A stretch of DNA of 64,000 bases. Source: Candidatus Butyricimonas faecavium (GTDB lineage: Bacteria; Bacteroidota; Bacteroidia; Bacteroidales; Marinifilaceae). The position numbers and the translations under genes are program-made. The notes beneath the pieces were generated by a model that did no database searches, was not told the DNA's origin, and saw nothing but the letters and a program-made list of their open reading frames with translations. Each line of letters opens with the position of its first letter. Position 1 is the first letter of the stretch. The stretch is taken from NCBI GenBank assembly GCA_944321125.1, contig CALUKD010000007.1, positions 62,001 through 126,000 on the forward strand, in the 5' to 3' direction. Shown one piece after another: positions 26,036 through 35,917 of the stretch.

Positions 26036-29000
26036 ATGAATATAGCTAGATATTCGCTGGAAAATACGAAGGTGGTTTATTTCTTCTTGGCCATTTTGTT
26101 AGTGGGTGGGGTTTTATCTTTCGATCTACTGGGAAAAAAGGAGGATTCGCCTTTCGTGATCAAAACGGCGGTCATTATAACGAGATACCCGGGGGCTACT
26201 CCGAACGAGGTGGAACAACTAATCACTGAGCCAATCGAGCGGGAAATTCAATCCATGCGCCGGGTGCATAAGATCAAATCGGATTCCTATTACGGGATGT
26301 CTAAAATACAAATCGAGTTGAGTCCGGCAACTCCACCGGAGGAAATGCCTCAGATGTGGGACGAGTTACGGCGTAAAGTGCTGAATATACAACCTTCATT
26401 ACCTCAAGGAGCCTCTACGATCAGCGTGTCAGATGATTTCGGTGACGTGTTCGGGATATATTACGGACTAACGGCCGGGGAGGGTTTTTCTTATCACGAT
26501 TTGCGGGAGTGGGGACAAAAATTGAAGACCCAACTTGTTTCCGTGGATGGGGTACTGAAAGTGGCCCTCTACGGGGAGCAGACGGAGGTGGTAAATGTAT
26601 TTATCTCCATGTCAAAGTTAGCGAATTCGGGGATTGATCTGAACTCTTTGATACAGACGATCAAGTCGCAAAATTCATTGATTAATACGGGAGAGAAACG
26701 GGCAGGTAATTTGGAATTGAAGATATTGGCTGACGGGACGTACAAAACGCTGGATGATATTCGAAATCAGTTGATTGTAACCCAAACGGGACAACAGGTG
26801 CGGTTGGGGGATATTACTACGATTGAAAAAGGATACCTAGATCCGCCGAGTAGTTTGATGAGGGTGAACGGGAAACGGGCTATCGCTATCGGTATTTCGA
26901 CCGATCCGGAACGTGACGTGGTGAAAACGGGGGATAAGGTGAAGGAGCGGTTGAGTCAATTGGAGGAGTTGATGCCTGTGGGAATCGAACTGGTGACTCT
27001 TTATCCGGAGAATGAGATTGCACGGGAGGCAAATAACGGTTTTTTGTTGAACTTGGTGGAGTCCGTGGTGATCGTGATTTTTATTATTTTGTTGGTAATG
27101 GGGACCCGTGCAGGCTTCCTGATTGGTTCATCATTGATTTTCTCGATCGGGGGTACGATGTTGATCATGCAATTTATGGGAGTGGGGTTGAACAGGACAT
27201 CACTGGCTGCCTTTATTATAGCGATGGGGATGCTCGTGGATAATGCTATCGTGGTGACGGATAATGCCCAAATATTGATCAAAAAGGGGATGCGGCGGTG
27301 GGATGCTTTGATCAAGGGGGCGACGGTTCCGCAATGGGGATTGCTGGGGGCCACGTTGATTGCTATATTTTCATTTCTACCTTTATATTTGGCACCTTCT
27401 TCCGTGGCGGAGATGGTGAAACCGTTGTTTATCGTGCTGGCGGTTTCTCTGGGATTGAGTTGGATTCTGGCGTTGACGCAGACAACGGTGTTTGGTAATT
27501 TTATATTGAAGGAGAATACCGGAGATTCGAGTAAAGATCCTTACGATACGAAGTTCTATAACCGGTTTGTTTCCATGCTGCGGGGATTGATCAAATATAA
27601 GGTGATCACGATGATTTCGGTGGTCTGTTTATTCTTGGTATCCATGTATATCATGGGGATTATGCCACAGAATTTCTTCCCGAGTATGGATAAGCCTTAT
27701 TTCCGGGCAGATTGTTTTTTACCGGAAGGGTTCAGTATTCGGGAGTCGGAGAATATGATGTCGGATATTGAAGCTTATTTGTTGGAACAGGATGAGGTGG
27801 TAAACGTGTCGGTGACGATCGGGGGATCGCCATTGCGGTATTATCTGGCAAGCACGTCTTTCGGACCGAAGGCGAATTTCGGGAATTTGTTGATAGAGGT
27901 GGAGAAGAAAGAGCAGTCTCCGATGGTGGAGGAGCGTTTGAATACTTACGTGCGGGAGAATTACCCGGATATGTTGATCCGTTCCTCTTTGTTCAAGTTG
28001 TCTCCGGCAGTGGAGGCTGCTATCGAGATCGGATTTATCGGGGAGAACGTTGACACGCTCGCTGCCTTGACGGAACGGGCGATGAGTATCATGCGGGAAT
28101 GTGATATGGTGACGGATATTCGAAGTAGTTGGGGAAATCAAGTTCCCGTTTGGGAACCTGCTTACTCGCAGGAACGGGGACAACGTCTAGGGATTACTCG
28201 TCAGTCGGTGGCTTACGCTTTGAAGATTGCCACGAACGGGTTGGCCATCGGGGATTTCCGGGAGAAAGATTTGTTTATGCCGATATTGCTGAAAGAGGAT
28301 GGATTTGATCGTAAGAATCTTGATAATATGAAGACGTTGCCCGTGTTTGCCACGCAAGGGTTCACGGTACCTTTAGCGCAAGTAGTGGATAGTTTTGCGT
28401 ATGATTACCATTATAACGTGATCAAGCGGTATAATCGGGACCGGGTGATGATGGCGCAATGTGATCCCAAGCGGGGAGCTAATACGAAAGCGGCTTTCTC
28501 GGAAGTATGGGACAAGGTGAAGCGTATGGAAATGCCGGAAGGGTACCGGATGAAGATTTTCGGGGAGGACGAAAGTCAGGTAGAGTCTAACGAGGCTTTG
28601 GCGGCTAATATGCCGTTGACATTTATCTTGATGTTTATCGTGTTGCTGTTACTTTTTAGGACGTACCGGAAACCGATCATTATATTGCTGATGGTGCCGT
28701 TGATTTTTATTGGGGTGGTCTTCGGTTTACTGGTAATGGGGAAAATGTTTGACTTTTTCGCTTTACTGGGCGTGTTGGGATTGGTTGGGATGAATATCAA
28801 AAATGCGATTGTGCTGGTGGATCAGATTGGTATTGAACAGGAAAACGGGTTGGCACCGCTGGATGCCGTGTTGCAGGCCACGAAATCAAGAATTATCCCG
28901 GTAGCTATGGCTTCGGGTACGACAATATTGGGTATGCTACCTTTGTTGTTTGATGCGATGTTTGGCGGTATGGCAGCCTGTATCATGGGGGGCTTGTTGG

Positions 29001-29071
29001 TGGCCAGCTTATTGACGATCGTGGTATTACCTGTGACGTATTGTTTGATATTTAGGATAAAAGCGGCGTGA
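26036..29071 (+). CDS. RND multidrug-type efflux pump (AcrB/HAE family)
   Basis: Inner-membrane proton-driven pump of 1011 aa. The hydrophobic pattern (helix 1 near residue 12; helices 2-6 at about 335-480; helix 7 near 525; helices 8-12 at 860-1005) and two large periplasmic loops match RND transporters. The proton-relay helix 4 carries GMLVDNAIVVTDNA with its Asp. Periplasmic signatures include ITRYPGATPNEVEQLITEPIE and the internal repeat in LLGVLGLVGMNIKNAIVLVDQI. The substrate is not readable from sequence. It is followed by the TolC-like gene. Confidence 0.93.
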   Translation: MNIARYSLENTKVVYFFLAILLVGGVLSFDLLGKKEDSPFVIKTAVIITRYPGATPNEVEQLITEPIEREIQSMRRVHKIKSDSYYGMSKIQIELSPATPPEEMPQMWDELRRKVLNIQPSLPQGASTISVSDDFGDVFGIYYGLTAGEGFSYHDLREWGQKLKTQLVSVDGVLKVALYGEQTEVVNVFISMSKLANSGIDLNSLIQTIKSQNSLINTGEKRAGNLELKILADGTYKTLDDIRNQLIVTQTGQQVRLGDITTIEKGYLDPPSSLMRVNGKRAIAIGISTDPERDVVKTGDKVKERLSQLEELMPVGIELVTLYPENEIAREANNGFLLNLVESVVIVIFIILLVMGTRAGFLIGSSLIFSIGGTMLIMQFMGVGLNRTSLAAFIIAMGMLVDNAIVVTDNAQILIKKGMRRWDALIKGATVPQWGLLGATLIAIFSFLPLYLAPSSVAEMVKPLFIVLAVSLGLSWILALTQTTVFGNFILKENTGDSSKDPYDTKFYNRFVSMLRGLIKYKVITMISVVCLFLVSMYIMGIMPQNFFPSMDKPYFRADCFLPEGFSIRESENMMSDIEAYLLEQDEVVNVSVTIGGSPLRYYLASTSFGPKANFGNLLIEVEKKEQSPMVEERLNTYVRENYPDMLIRSSLFKLSPAVEAAIEIGFIGENVDTLAALTERAMSIMRECDMVTDIRSSWGNQVPVWEPAYSQERGQRLGITRQSVAYALKIATNGLAIGDFREKDLFMPILLKEDGFDRKNLDNMKTLPVFATQGFTVPLAQVVDSFAYDYHYNVIKRYNRDRVMMAQCDPKRGANTKAAFSEVWDKVKRMEMPEGYRMKIFGEDESQVESNEALAANMPLTFILMFIVLLLLFRTYRKPIIILLMVPLIFIGVVFGLLVMGKMFDFFALLGVLGLVGMNIKNAIVLVDQIGIEQENGLAPLDAVLQATKSRIIPVAMASGTTILGMLPLLFDAMFGGMAACIMGGLLVASLLTIVVLPVTYCLIFRIKAA

Positions 29072-29097
29072 TTTTAGATTTTCAATTTTCAATTATT
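29072..29097. repeat. Short heptamer-periodic repeat (pump-TolC gap)
   Basis: TTTTAGA, TTTTCAA, TTTTCAA, TTATT units span 29072-29097 and fill the whole space before the TolC-like ATG. Confidence 0.5.
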
Positions 29098-30360
29098 ATG
29101 AAGATATTATTTAGTATAGGAATTGTTTTGTTACTGGTGGGGACGGTTAAAGCGCAGACCTTAACAGTAGAGGAGTACCGGGAAAAAGTGTTGGATTATA
29201 ATCAAGACATCAGACAATCGAGGGAAGCTGTCAAGGCGGCTATATATGCGTTGAAAGGGGTTAAAACGGGATTTTTCCCGAAATTGCAGTTGAGTGGGAA
29301 TTATTCATATCAGATAGAGGATGTTGAATTTATGCAAGGGGTTGATACGAAGCATAATAATTATTCGGCAGAGGCGGCATTGTCACAGAGCGTGTATGCC
29401 GGGAGCATGGTGCGTAAGCAACAGGAGGCAGCGAAATTACAAAAAGCGATTGCCCGTTTGGGAGAAGAGTTGACAATGGATAATATCGTTTATGCGGCTG
29501 ACGTGAGTTATTGGACATTGGCGGCTAATGAGAGTTTGTTTTACATTTCCCAAGAGTTTGTGTTGATCGTGAAGGAGCTGGACGAGATTGTACAAAAACG
29601 TTTTGACGAGGGGGCGATTAGCAAGACGGATTTGCTGATGGTGAAGACTCGCTTGAAGGAAGCTGAGTTACAAGAATCTACCCGGAACATGAATTACCAG
29701 ACGGCGATGCAGTCGTTTAAAATCATGATGGGGGTTCCTTTGGAGGAAAAGTGGGTTATTATTGACTCGATCCAAAAACCGATGGCCATTCCGGGTTTGC
29801 AACCGTTGGAAGTGGCCTTGAAGCGGAGAGCCGATTACCAGATTGCCGTGCAGGATTTTAATCTGACCAAGCAACAAACCAAAATCATACGTTCTAAGTA
29901 TTTACCGCAGTTTGCCGTGGGGGTAAAGGAAACTTGGGGTACACCGTTGATTAATATTTCCGGTGATGAAAAATTCGCAACGGTAGCTTTTGCCAAGGTA
30001 AGTATGCCTGTTTTTAACTGGGGGGAAAAACACCAGAATGTGAAACGAAATCGAGCGATGGAAACAAGTAAAGAATTAGCTATGAGTAAAGTGAAGGATC
30101 AAGTGAAGGAAGAATTGGCAAATGCTTGGGTGAAGCTGAATGAGAACCGGAAACAGGTGGAGATTGCTAATTCTACGTTAGAGATAGCCCGGGAGAATTT
30201 GAAATTGAATACTTTTAGTTACAATGAGGGAAAATTACCGATTTTGGATGTGCTCTCTTCGCAGGCAACTTGGTTACAAGCTTACACGAATGTGGTTTCA
30301 GCTAATTATCAATATAAGGTGGCGTATGCGGAGTATATAAGGATTTTGGGAGGACTATAA
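29098..30360 (+). CDS. TolC-family outer-membrane efflux protein
   Basis: Outer-membrane channel partner of the RND pump, about 420 aa from ATG 29098. An upstream in-frame start at 29068 would add ten residues encoded by the heptamer repeat, so I reject it. Signal peptide MKILFSIGIVLLLVGTVKAQ is cleaved after AQ. Two OEP repeats are visible: LTVEEYREKVLDYNQDIRQSREAVKAAIYALKGVKTGFFPKLQLSG and a second half around LKRRADYQIAVQDFNLTKQQTKIIRSKYLPQFAVG. The coiled-coil helices end with LPILDVLSSQATWLQAYTN. Last gene of the operon. Confidence 0.9.
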   Translation: MKILFSIGIVLLLVGTVKAQTLTVEEYREKVLDYNQDIRQSREAVKAAIYALKGVKTGFFPKLQLSGNYSYQIEDVEFMQGVDTKHNNYSAEAALSQSVYAGSMVRKQQEAAKLQKAIARLGEELTMDNIVYAADVSYWTLAANESLFYISQEFVLIVKELDEIVQKRFDEGAISKTDLLMVKTRLKEAELQESTRNMNYQTAMQSFKIMMGVPLEEKWVIIDSIQKPMAIPGLQPLEVALKRRADYQIAVQDFNLTKQQTKIIRSKYLPQFAVGVKETWGTPLINISGDEKFATVAFAKVSMPVFNWGEKHQNVKRNRAMETSKELAMSKVKDQVKEELANAWVKLNENRKQVEIANSTLEIARENLKLNTFSYNEGKLPILDVLSSQATWLQAYTNVVSANYQYKVAYAEYIRILGGL

Positions 30361-30361
30361 G

Positions 30362-30396
30362 ATTTATGATTTAAGATTTAAGATTTATGATTTCGG
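30362..30396. repeat. Heptamer-periodic repeat after the efflux operon
   Basis: Five units in strict register: ATTTATG, ATTTAAG, ATTTAAG, ATTTATG, ATTTCGG (30362-30396), directly after the TolC-like stop codon. Confidence 0.65.
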
Positions 30397-30556
30397 TCTC
30401 GAATGGTTAGTACTTTTTGATTGTTATAAATCGTGAATTGATTCAGTTGTAAATTAAGTTTTTTTTGTTTTTGTGATTTTTGAGAAATCATGGGAACAGG
30501 GGAAAAATTATGTCGTTTTTTTTCGGGTTTAGCGGGGAATTTATAGCAAGAAATTG

Positions 30557-30564
30557 TATTTTTG
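30557..30564 (+). promoter_or_regulatory. Promoter -7 element for argS
   Basis: TATTTTTG matches TAnnTTTG, 39 nt upstream of the argS ATG. The -33 region is not a good TTTG. Confidence 0.4.
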
Positions 30565-30603
30565 CAGATTAATGGATAATACAGTATTAAAAGTTTGAGA
30601 GAT

Positions 30604-32391
30604 ATGACGATAGAAAAAATGCTTACTCAGCAGGTGTTGGAGGCCGTAAAGGCTTGTTATGGGGTTGAATTAACCGAGAAAGACGTACAATTGCAGGAAA
30701 CCCGGAGAGAATTTGCCGGTGATTTGACCGTGGTCGTTTTCCCGTTCACCCGATATTCCAAGAAGTCGCCCGAGGAAACGGCTAAAGAGCTGGGAGAGTA
30801 TTTGAAACAAAATATTGAAGAGGTGGAAACTTACAACGTGATCAAGGGATTCTTGAACGTGGTGATTTCTTCCGCTTACTGGATCGAGGTGTTGAATGAC
30901 GTGGCAAAAGAGGAAAAATATGGTTATGCAAAGGAATCCAGCGGGAAGACTTACATGATTGAATATTCTTCACCGAACACGAATAAACCATTGCATTTGG
31001 GACATATCCGGAATAATTTTCTAGGATGGTCAGTTTCCGAGATACAGAAGGCAAACGGGCATAACGTGATTATGGTGAACTTGGTGAACGATCGAGGCAT
31101 TCATATCTGCAAGAGTATGATTGCTTGGGAGAAGTTTGCTAATGGGGCTACTCCGGAAAGTACAGGAATCAAGGGGGATCATTTCGTGGGGGATTATTAC
31201 GTGCGTTTTGATAAGGAGTATAAGGCGCAAGTCAAGGAATTGATGGAGCAGGGCAAGACGGAAGAGGAGGCGAAAAAAGAGGCCCCGATATTGTTAGAGG
31301 CTCAGGAAATGTTGCGTAAATGGGAAGCCGGTGACGAGAAGGTTGTTTCTTTGTGGCGGACTATGAATGATTGGGTATTGAAAGGTTTTGACGAGACTTA
31401 TAAAATAATGGGAATCTCGTTCGATAAAGTATATTTCGAGTCTCAGACTTACAAAAAAGGACGTGACCTTGTGTTGAAAGGTTTGGCTGACGGTGTGTTG
31501 TACCGGAAAGATACCGGAAGCGTGTGGGCTGATCTTACTGGTGATGGGTTGGATCACAAGTTATTGTTACGGGATGACGGTACTTCTGTTTATATGACGC
31601 AGGATATTGGTACGGCATACGATCGATTCAATGAGTTTAATATGGATCAGGAGATATACGTGGTGGGTAACGAGCAGAATTATCATTTCCAAGTGTTATC
31701 GTTGGTTTGTAAGAAGCTGGGATTTGATTGGGCTGACAAGATTAAGCATCTTTCTTACGGTATGGTTGAATTACCGGAGGGGAAAATGAAATCCCGCGAG
31801 GGTACGGTGGTGGATGCCGACGATTTGATCGAGGAGATGATTCACACGGCTCGTACGACTTCCGAGGAGTTGGGTAAACTGGACGGTTACACGAAGGATG
31901 AGGCTGAGGATGTGTACCGTAAGGTCGCTCTTGGGGCGTTGAAGTATTTTATATTGAAGGTTGACCCGAAGAAGACCATGATGTTTAACCCGAAAGAATC
32001 GATTGATTTTAACGGGAATACGGGGCCGTTTATCCAGTACACTTATACTCGTATCAAGTCGGTTTTGCGTAAGGCGGAAGAGGCTGGAATTAAGATTGTT
32101 CCGGGAGATATTCATACGATATTGACCGAGAAGGAACAGAACTTGGTTAAATTGATTGCTAAATTGCCCGCAGTTGTGAAAGAGGCTGGGGATAATTATA
32201 GTCCGGCATTGATCGGGAATTATGCTTATGAACTGGCAAAGGAATTTAACCAGTTCTATCATGATTACTCTATTCTGAAGGAGGAGAACGAGCAAGTGCG
32301 TAATTTGCGTTTGTTGCTGGCTCAGCAATGTAGCGTGGCTATACAGAATGCTATGGGAATGTTGGGGATAGAGATGCCGGAGAGAATGTAA
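30604..32391 (+). CDS. argS: Arginyl-tRNA synthetase
   Basis: Class I synthetase charging tRNA-Arg, 595 aa from ATG 30604 (an in-frame TTG at 30595 only adds MRD and is unlikely). Order of domains: the N-terminal Add-1 domain (residues 1-85), the Rossmann core with SSPNTNKPLHLGHIRN (HIGH signature) near residue 115-130, a DRGIHICKSM block, a KMSK-type loop LPEGKMKSREGTVVDADDL near residue 390, and a C-terminal anticodon-binding DALR domain ending GMLGIEMPERM. It is a complete, ordinary length enzyme. Confidence 0.97.
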   Translation: MTIEKMLTQQVLEAVKACYGVELTEKDVQLQETRREFAGDLTVVVFPFTRYSKKSPEETAKELGEYLKQNIEEVETYNVIKGFLNVVISSAYWIEVLNDVAKEEKYGYAKESSGKTYMIEYSSPNTNKPLHLGHIRNNFLGWSVSEIQKANGHNVIMVNLVNDRGIHICKSMIAWEKFANGATPESTGIKGDHFVGDYYVRFDKEYKAQVKELMEQGKTEEEAKKEAPILLEAQEMLRKWEAGDEKVVSLWRTMNDWVLKGFDETYKIMGISFDKVYFESQTYKKGRDLVLKGLADGVLYRKDTGSVWADLTGDGLDHKLLLRDDGTSVYMTQDIGTAYDRFNEFNMDQEIYVVGNEQNYHFQVLSLVCKKLGFDWADKIKHLSYGMVELPEGKMKSREGTVVDADDLIEEMIHTARTTSEELGKLDGYTKDEAEDVYRKVALGALKYFILKVDPKKTMMFNPKESIDFNGNTGPFIQYTYTRIKSVLRKAEEAGIKIVPGDIHTILTEKEQNLVKLIAKLPAVVKEAGDNYSPALIGNYAYELAKEFNQFYHDYSILKEENEQVRNLRLLLAQQCSVAIQNAMGMLGIEMPERM

Positions 32392-32425
32392 TGATTTTAG
32401 GTTTGTGGTTTTAGATTGTGTGATT
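32392..32425. repeat. Heptamer-periodic repeat after argS
   Basis: GATTTTA, GGTTTGT, GGTTTTA, GATTGTG, TGATTCC occupy about 32393-32427. It is a degenerate example of the same 7-nt periodicity. Confidence 0.45.
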
Positions 32426-32466
32426 CCGGTTATTTGAAACCGGTAGTCGGTAAAAAGATATAAAAT

Positions 32467-32970
32467 ATGAAAAAGATTGCGCCGAAAGATATAGACAAGA
32501 ATGTGATTAAGTTGATCGGTCAGGATTGGATGCTGGTGACGGCTGGGGATAAGGAGAAGTTCAATATGATGACGGCTAGCTGGGGTACGATGGGGTATTT
32601 GTGGAATAAGCCCGTGGTGATGGTGTTCGTGCGTCCGCAACGTTATACGTTCGAGTTTACGGAGAAAAAGGATGAGTTTACCTTGTCGTTTTTTGATGAG
32701 AAGTTCCGTCATGCTTTGAATGTATGTGGTGCTGTTTCCGGACGTGACGTAAACAAGGTGCAGGAAAGCGGATTGACACCTTATTTCACGGAGGCCGGAA
32801 ATCCGGCTTTTGAGGAAGCTACGTTGGTGTTGGAGTGTAAGAAATTATATACGGATTTTTTGAAGGAGGATGCTTTTTTAGATAAGAAGATCGTGGATAT
32901 CCAGTACGGCCAAAAGGATTTCCACAAGGTGTACGTGGCCGAAATTGTTCATGCTTGGGTGAAGGAGTAA
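32467..32970 (+). CDS. Flavin reductase-like (flavoredoxin-type) protein
   Basis: FMN-binding split-barrel protein of 167 aa. Family segments: DWMLVTAGDKEKFNMMTASWGTMGYLWNKPVVMVFVRPQRYT (residues 20-62) and DEFTLSFFDEKFRHALNVCGAVSGRDVNK, which together form the flavin pocket. Its redox partner is unknown; in anaerobes such proteins are often flavoredoxins. ATG at 32467. It ends 3 nt before the PHP phosphatase gene, so the pair is probably translated together. Confidence 0.85.
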   Translation: MKKIAPKDIDKNVIKLIGQDWMLVTAGDKEKFNMMTASWGTMGYLWNKPVVMVFVRPQRYTFEFTEKKDEFTLSFFDEKFRHALNVCGAVSGRDVNKVQESGLTPYFTEAGNPAFEEATLVLECKKLYTDFLKEDAFLDKKIVDIQYGQKDFHKVYVAEIVHAWVKE

Positions 32971-32973
32971 CTG

Positions 32974-33816
32974 ATGGATTTATGTACATATCATAGTCAT
33001 TGTAGTTTTTGTGACGGGAAAGCTCCGGCGGAAGATTTTGTGAAAGCGGCCATCGAGGCCGGATTTCACAGTTACGGTATTTCTTCGCATTCGCCGCTTC
33101 CTTTTGAGACTCGTTGGTCTTTGAGTAAAAGGAATGTGGAGACTTACTTGAGGGAAATAAAGCGTTTGAAAGAGAAGTATGCGGGACAGATTGAGCTTTA
33201 CGTGGGGATGGAAATTGATTATCTGAATGATGATTGGGGGCCGGCAGTAGAGTATTTTCAGCGTTTACCGTTGGATTACCGTATCGGTTCTGTCCATCTT
33301 GTAACAGAGGAACAGACGGGAGAGGTTATGGATATGGACGGGAAGTTTGAGGATTTCAGGGAGAATTTGCGTTTGGTTTTTCGTGATGATCTGAAATATC
33401 TCGTGGAAGCTTATTTCAAGGCATCTTTCCGGATGGTGGAGTTGGGAGGTTTTGACTTTGTGGCACATTTGGATAAAATATCCATGAATGGTTCATTGAT
33501 GGATAGTACGCTAATGGAGCAAGAGTGGTATAACCGGTTATTATGGGATTATATGTCTTTGATAGCGGAGAAGGGTGTTATGGTAGAGGTGAATACGAAA
33601 GCATACTCGAAAAAGGGAATGATGTTTCCGAACGTGAAATATTTCAAGTGGTTGAAGGAGTTGAATATTCCCGTGATGGTGAATTCTGATGCTCATTTAC
33701 CCCAGTTGGTAAATGACAATCGGGCGTTGGCATTCGAGTGGTTGCGGGAAGTCGGAATAAAAAGCACGATGCGTTTGTATCAAGGTGCGTGGATAGAAGT
33801 TCCAATAGATAAATAG
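32974..33816 (+). CDS. PHP-domain phosphatase (histidinol-phosphatase, HisK/HisJ-like)
   Basis: Metal-dependent phosphoesterase of the PHP family, 280 aa. The metal-site residues are visible in order: YHSHCSFCDG (residues 6-15), ISSHSPLPF, GMEIDYL, GSVHLV, DFVAHLDK, and VNSDAHLP. The architecture and length fit histidinol-phosphatase of the HisK type, but no histidine-pathway gene is near, so the substrate is inferred only from family resemblance. ATG at 32974, 3 nt after the flavin reductase gene. Confidence 0.8.
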   Translation: MDLCTYHSHCSFCDGKAPAEDFVKAAIEAGFHSYGISSHSPLPFETRWSLSKRNVETYLREIKRLKEKYAGQIELYVGMEIDYLNDDWGPAVEYFQRLPLDYRIGSVHLVTEEQTGEVMDMDGKFEDFRENLRLVFRDDLKYLVEAYFKASFRMVELGGFDFVAHLDKISMNGSLMDSTLMEQEWYNRLLWDYMSLIAEKGVMVEVNTKAYSKKGMMFPNVKYFKWLKELNIPVMVNSDAHLPQLVNDNRALAFEWLREVGIKSTMRLYQGAWIEVPIDK

Positions 33817-33823
33817 TAGTATA

Positions 33824-34870
33824 ATGAATAAATTTCTGGTTCTATTAGGCAGTTTGTTTGCGTTGATATTCTTCGGTTGTAATAACGATGAAGAGGAGCT
33901 TGATTTAATTGATACATTGGAAAATGAGAAGATTGCGATCCACGAGTATCTGAGTCAAATTACCACGCCTATTCTTTATCTTGAGTATTATAGCGTGCAT
34001 GGTATGTTGATTGATACGGTTTTTATTTTCAATTACGATAATAGTGGTGAGGTTGCGAAAGATTCGGGTTGGGTGTTGATGGATTACGAGAAATTTTATC
34101 TGAATGGGGATAAATTGGATACAACATCTCCTGAACAAGGTGATTCCACGTTTACTTATGTCTTTGGCGGACCAGTACTTTATCGTTATGACACGATAAA
34201 GAAATATGACTATGTGGCAGAAGCGTTTCGGCATATTAGTGTTGGAAGTGTGGGAGGAGAAATGATTGTGCCTTCTATTTTGGCCGGAGATAGGAATAGT
34301 TATGGGAAGCCGTTACATTATAAGTTAAAGGCACATAAGCTCATTAACGATGTGAAGGTGAATGAATATGAGTTGATTCAAAATTATTTGGGGAGTAGTT
34401 TTTTTGTCGGAAAGCCTTTTGAGGATTTTCCTACTCATGAAATAGCTTCAGTTACAGAGCGGGATACGGTTACTTATACTGCTATCGTGGAGAAAGGAAC
34501 GGGGGATCGGAATATTCAAGTGGGGGATTCTGTCTTATTGGAAATGGATTATGGTTTGTTGGATGATGTGGGATTGCAGAATCGAGTGTTGAGAAGTATG
34601 GGACGTGATTCTATTTATTTCTTATTTAATGAGACTTGGCAGAAAAATTATCCGGTAGGGTTGGTAAAGGGATTACAGCATTTACAGGCTGGAGATTCTG
34701 CACATATTATTGTGCCTTATGGAATGGCTTACGGAGCGGTAGGTACAACCCGAGAAATAACCTTTCGAGATCGTACTAAATTAAAACAATATTTAATTCC
34801 TCCATATTCGACATTGTGGTATTGGATACGGATTCGTAAAGTGATTCCTCCTAAAACGGGAGAAGAATAA
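33824..34870 (+). CDS. FKBP-like peptidyl-prolyl isomerase lipoprotein (copy 1)
   Basis: Exported lipoprotein, 348 aa, with lipobox ALIFFGC (Cys19) and an acidic linker (NNDEEELD). The C-terminal part has FKBP-type features: IQVGDSVLLEMDYGLLDD, GLVKGLQHLQAGDSAHIIVPYGMAYGA, and the closing beta strand STLWYWIRIRKV. The N-terminal half (residues 30-220) resembles a second, degenerate FKBP-like repeat (GGPVLYRYDTIKK; VGSVGGEMIVPSILAG). Likely a periplasmic or surface folding helper. It is tandem with a diverged paralogue that follows after 32 nt. Confidence 0.7.
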   Translation: MNKFLVLLGSLFALIFFGCNNDEEELDLIDTLENEKIAIHEYLSQITTPILYLEYYSVHGMLIDTVFIFNYDNSGEVAKDSGWVLMDYEKFYLNGDKLDTTSPEQGDSTFTYVFGGPVLYRYDTIKKYDYVAEAFRHISVGSVGGEMIVPSILAGDRNSYGKPLHYKLKAHKLINDVKVNEYELIQNYLGSSFFVGKPFEDFPTHEIASVTERDTVTYTAIVEKGTGDRNIQVGDSVLLEMDYGLLDDVGLQNRVLRSMGRDSIYFLFNETWQKNYPVGLVKGLQHLQAGDSAHIIVPYGMAYGAVGTTREITFRDRTKLKQYLIPPYSTLWYWIRIRKVIPPKTGEE

Positions 34871-34902
34871 TTTGAAAAATAACAGCTAAATAGAAATGGG
34901 AA

Positions 34903-35907
34903 ATGAAAAGTAGTTATTTATTTATGGTGCTTGCTTTGCTGGCAAGCGGTTTCATCGGGTGTTCTGATGATGACGGAGATAACTGGAAGAAAATATTTGA
35001 GGATGAGCAGGAAAATATAAAAGAATTTGTGTATAGTAAAGATTCTGATCCGAAAGTTTTCGAGTATGAATATACTTACAAAAAGGAAAAGGTCAAAGAT
35101 TATGCTTATTTGTTTAATTACCAAAAAGAAGGGAAAAAAGCGACCTATGGTGATTTTGTTTGGATCAATTATACACAAAAGGATTTGACAGGAAATATTA
35201 TTGATTCTTCAGATCCGAGTGTTGCTGTTGGGGCCGGGGTTTCTCCCTATTATACTTTAGGTGGACCGATATTGGTGCAGATGAATACGGATGCAGAAAA
35301 ATATGTTGACCCGTTATCAGATATTTTAATGAATATTCCGGAAGGGACAACGGGAAGTTCTATTGTTTCGAGTATCATGAGCTTGTCTTCTGTTTTAGTT
35401 TATCGGGATTATACTGTGGAAAGTATTGTGGAAGAGGATAATCTGTTGGATTATGAGAATAGTATGATCAAGCGGTATTTTGCAGATGAAAACTTAGAGT
35501 TTTTTGAAACAGTTCCTTTACACGAGGGAAAGACCGATACGATTGCTTTTATAGCTAAAACGAAAGAAAATTTGAATGGAACTCCTATTCAAGCAACGGA
35601 TAGTGTCACAGTATGGGCGGAAGGTAGAATTTTGGATGAATTCAATTCATCATTACATCAGTTTTTGAAAATGGATAGTGATGATGAAGTGAAGTGGTTT
35701 TTACCGGATATGATAAAAGGAATTTCTTTAACTTTACCTGAACTTAAAGTTGGAGAGGAAGCTACAATTCTTTTTTCATCGGGAATGGGATACGGTTATA
35801 GAGGGTTGCGTAATTATGATGGGACTTATGTTGTTCCGGCTTATTCAACTTTGTTGTTTAAGGTGAAAATTATTGATACAAAGGAAAATCCTAAAAAGGA
35901 TAAATAA
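34903..35907 (+). CDS. FKBP-like peptidyl-prolyl isomerase lipoprotein (copy 2)
   Basis: Paralogue of the preceding gene, 334 aa. Lipobox ASGFIGC with Cys20, then an Asp-rich stretch (SDDDGDN). It shares layout with copy 1: an N-terminal half with FVWINYTQKDLTGNIIDSSDP and LGGPILVQM, and a C-terminal FKBP-like half with IQATDSVTVWAEGRILDEF, DMIKGISLTLPELKVGEEATILFSSGMGYGY, and a final YSTLLFKVKIID strand. Isomerase activity is not proven; several FKBP active-site aromatics are not evident. It ends 10 nt before the IMPase-type gene. Confidence 0.68.
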   Translation: MKSSYLFMVLALLASGFIGCSDDDGDNWKKIFEDEQENIKEFVYSKDSDPKVFEYEYTYKKEKVKDYAYLFNYQKEGKKATYGDFVWINYTQKDLTGNIIDSSDPSVAVGAGVSPYYTLGGPILVQMNTDAEKYVDPLSDILMNIPEGTTGSSIVSSIMSLSSVLVYRDYTVESIVEEDNLLDYENSMIKRYFADENLEFFETVPLHEGKTDTIAFIAKTKENLNGTPIQATDSVTVWAEGRILDEFNSSLHQFLKMDSDDEVKWFLPDMIKGISLTLPELKVGEEATILFSSGMGYGYRGLRNYDGTYVVPAYSTLLFKVKIIDTKENPKKDK

Positions 35908-35917
35908 TTTTGTTGTT

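Noticed and set aside
31771-32712. 313-codon minus-strand ORF opposite argS and the flavin reductase gene
   Set aside because: Its protein is His/Arg/Leu rich as expected from the reverse of well-supported genes; both sense genes have complete family motifs.
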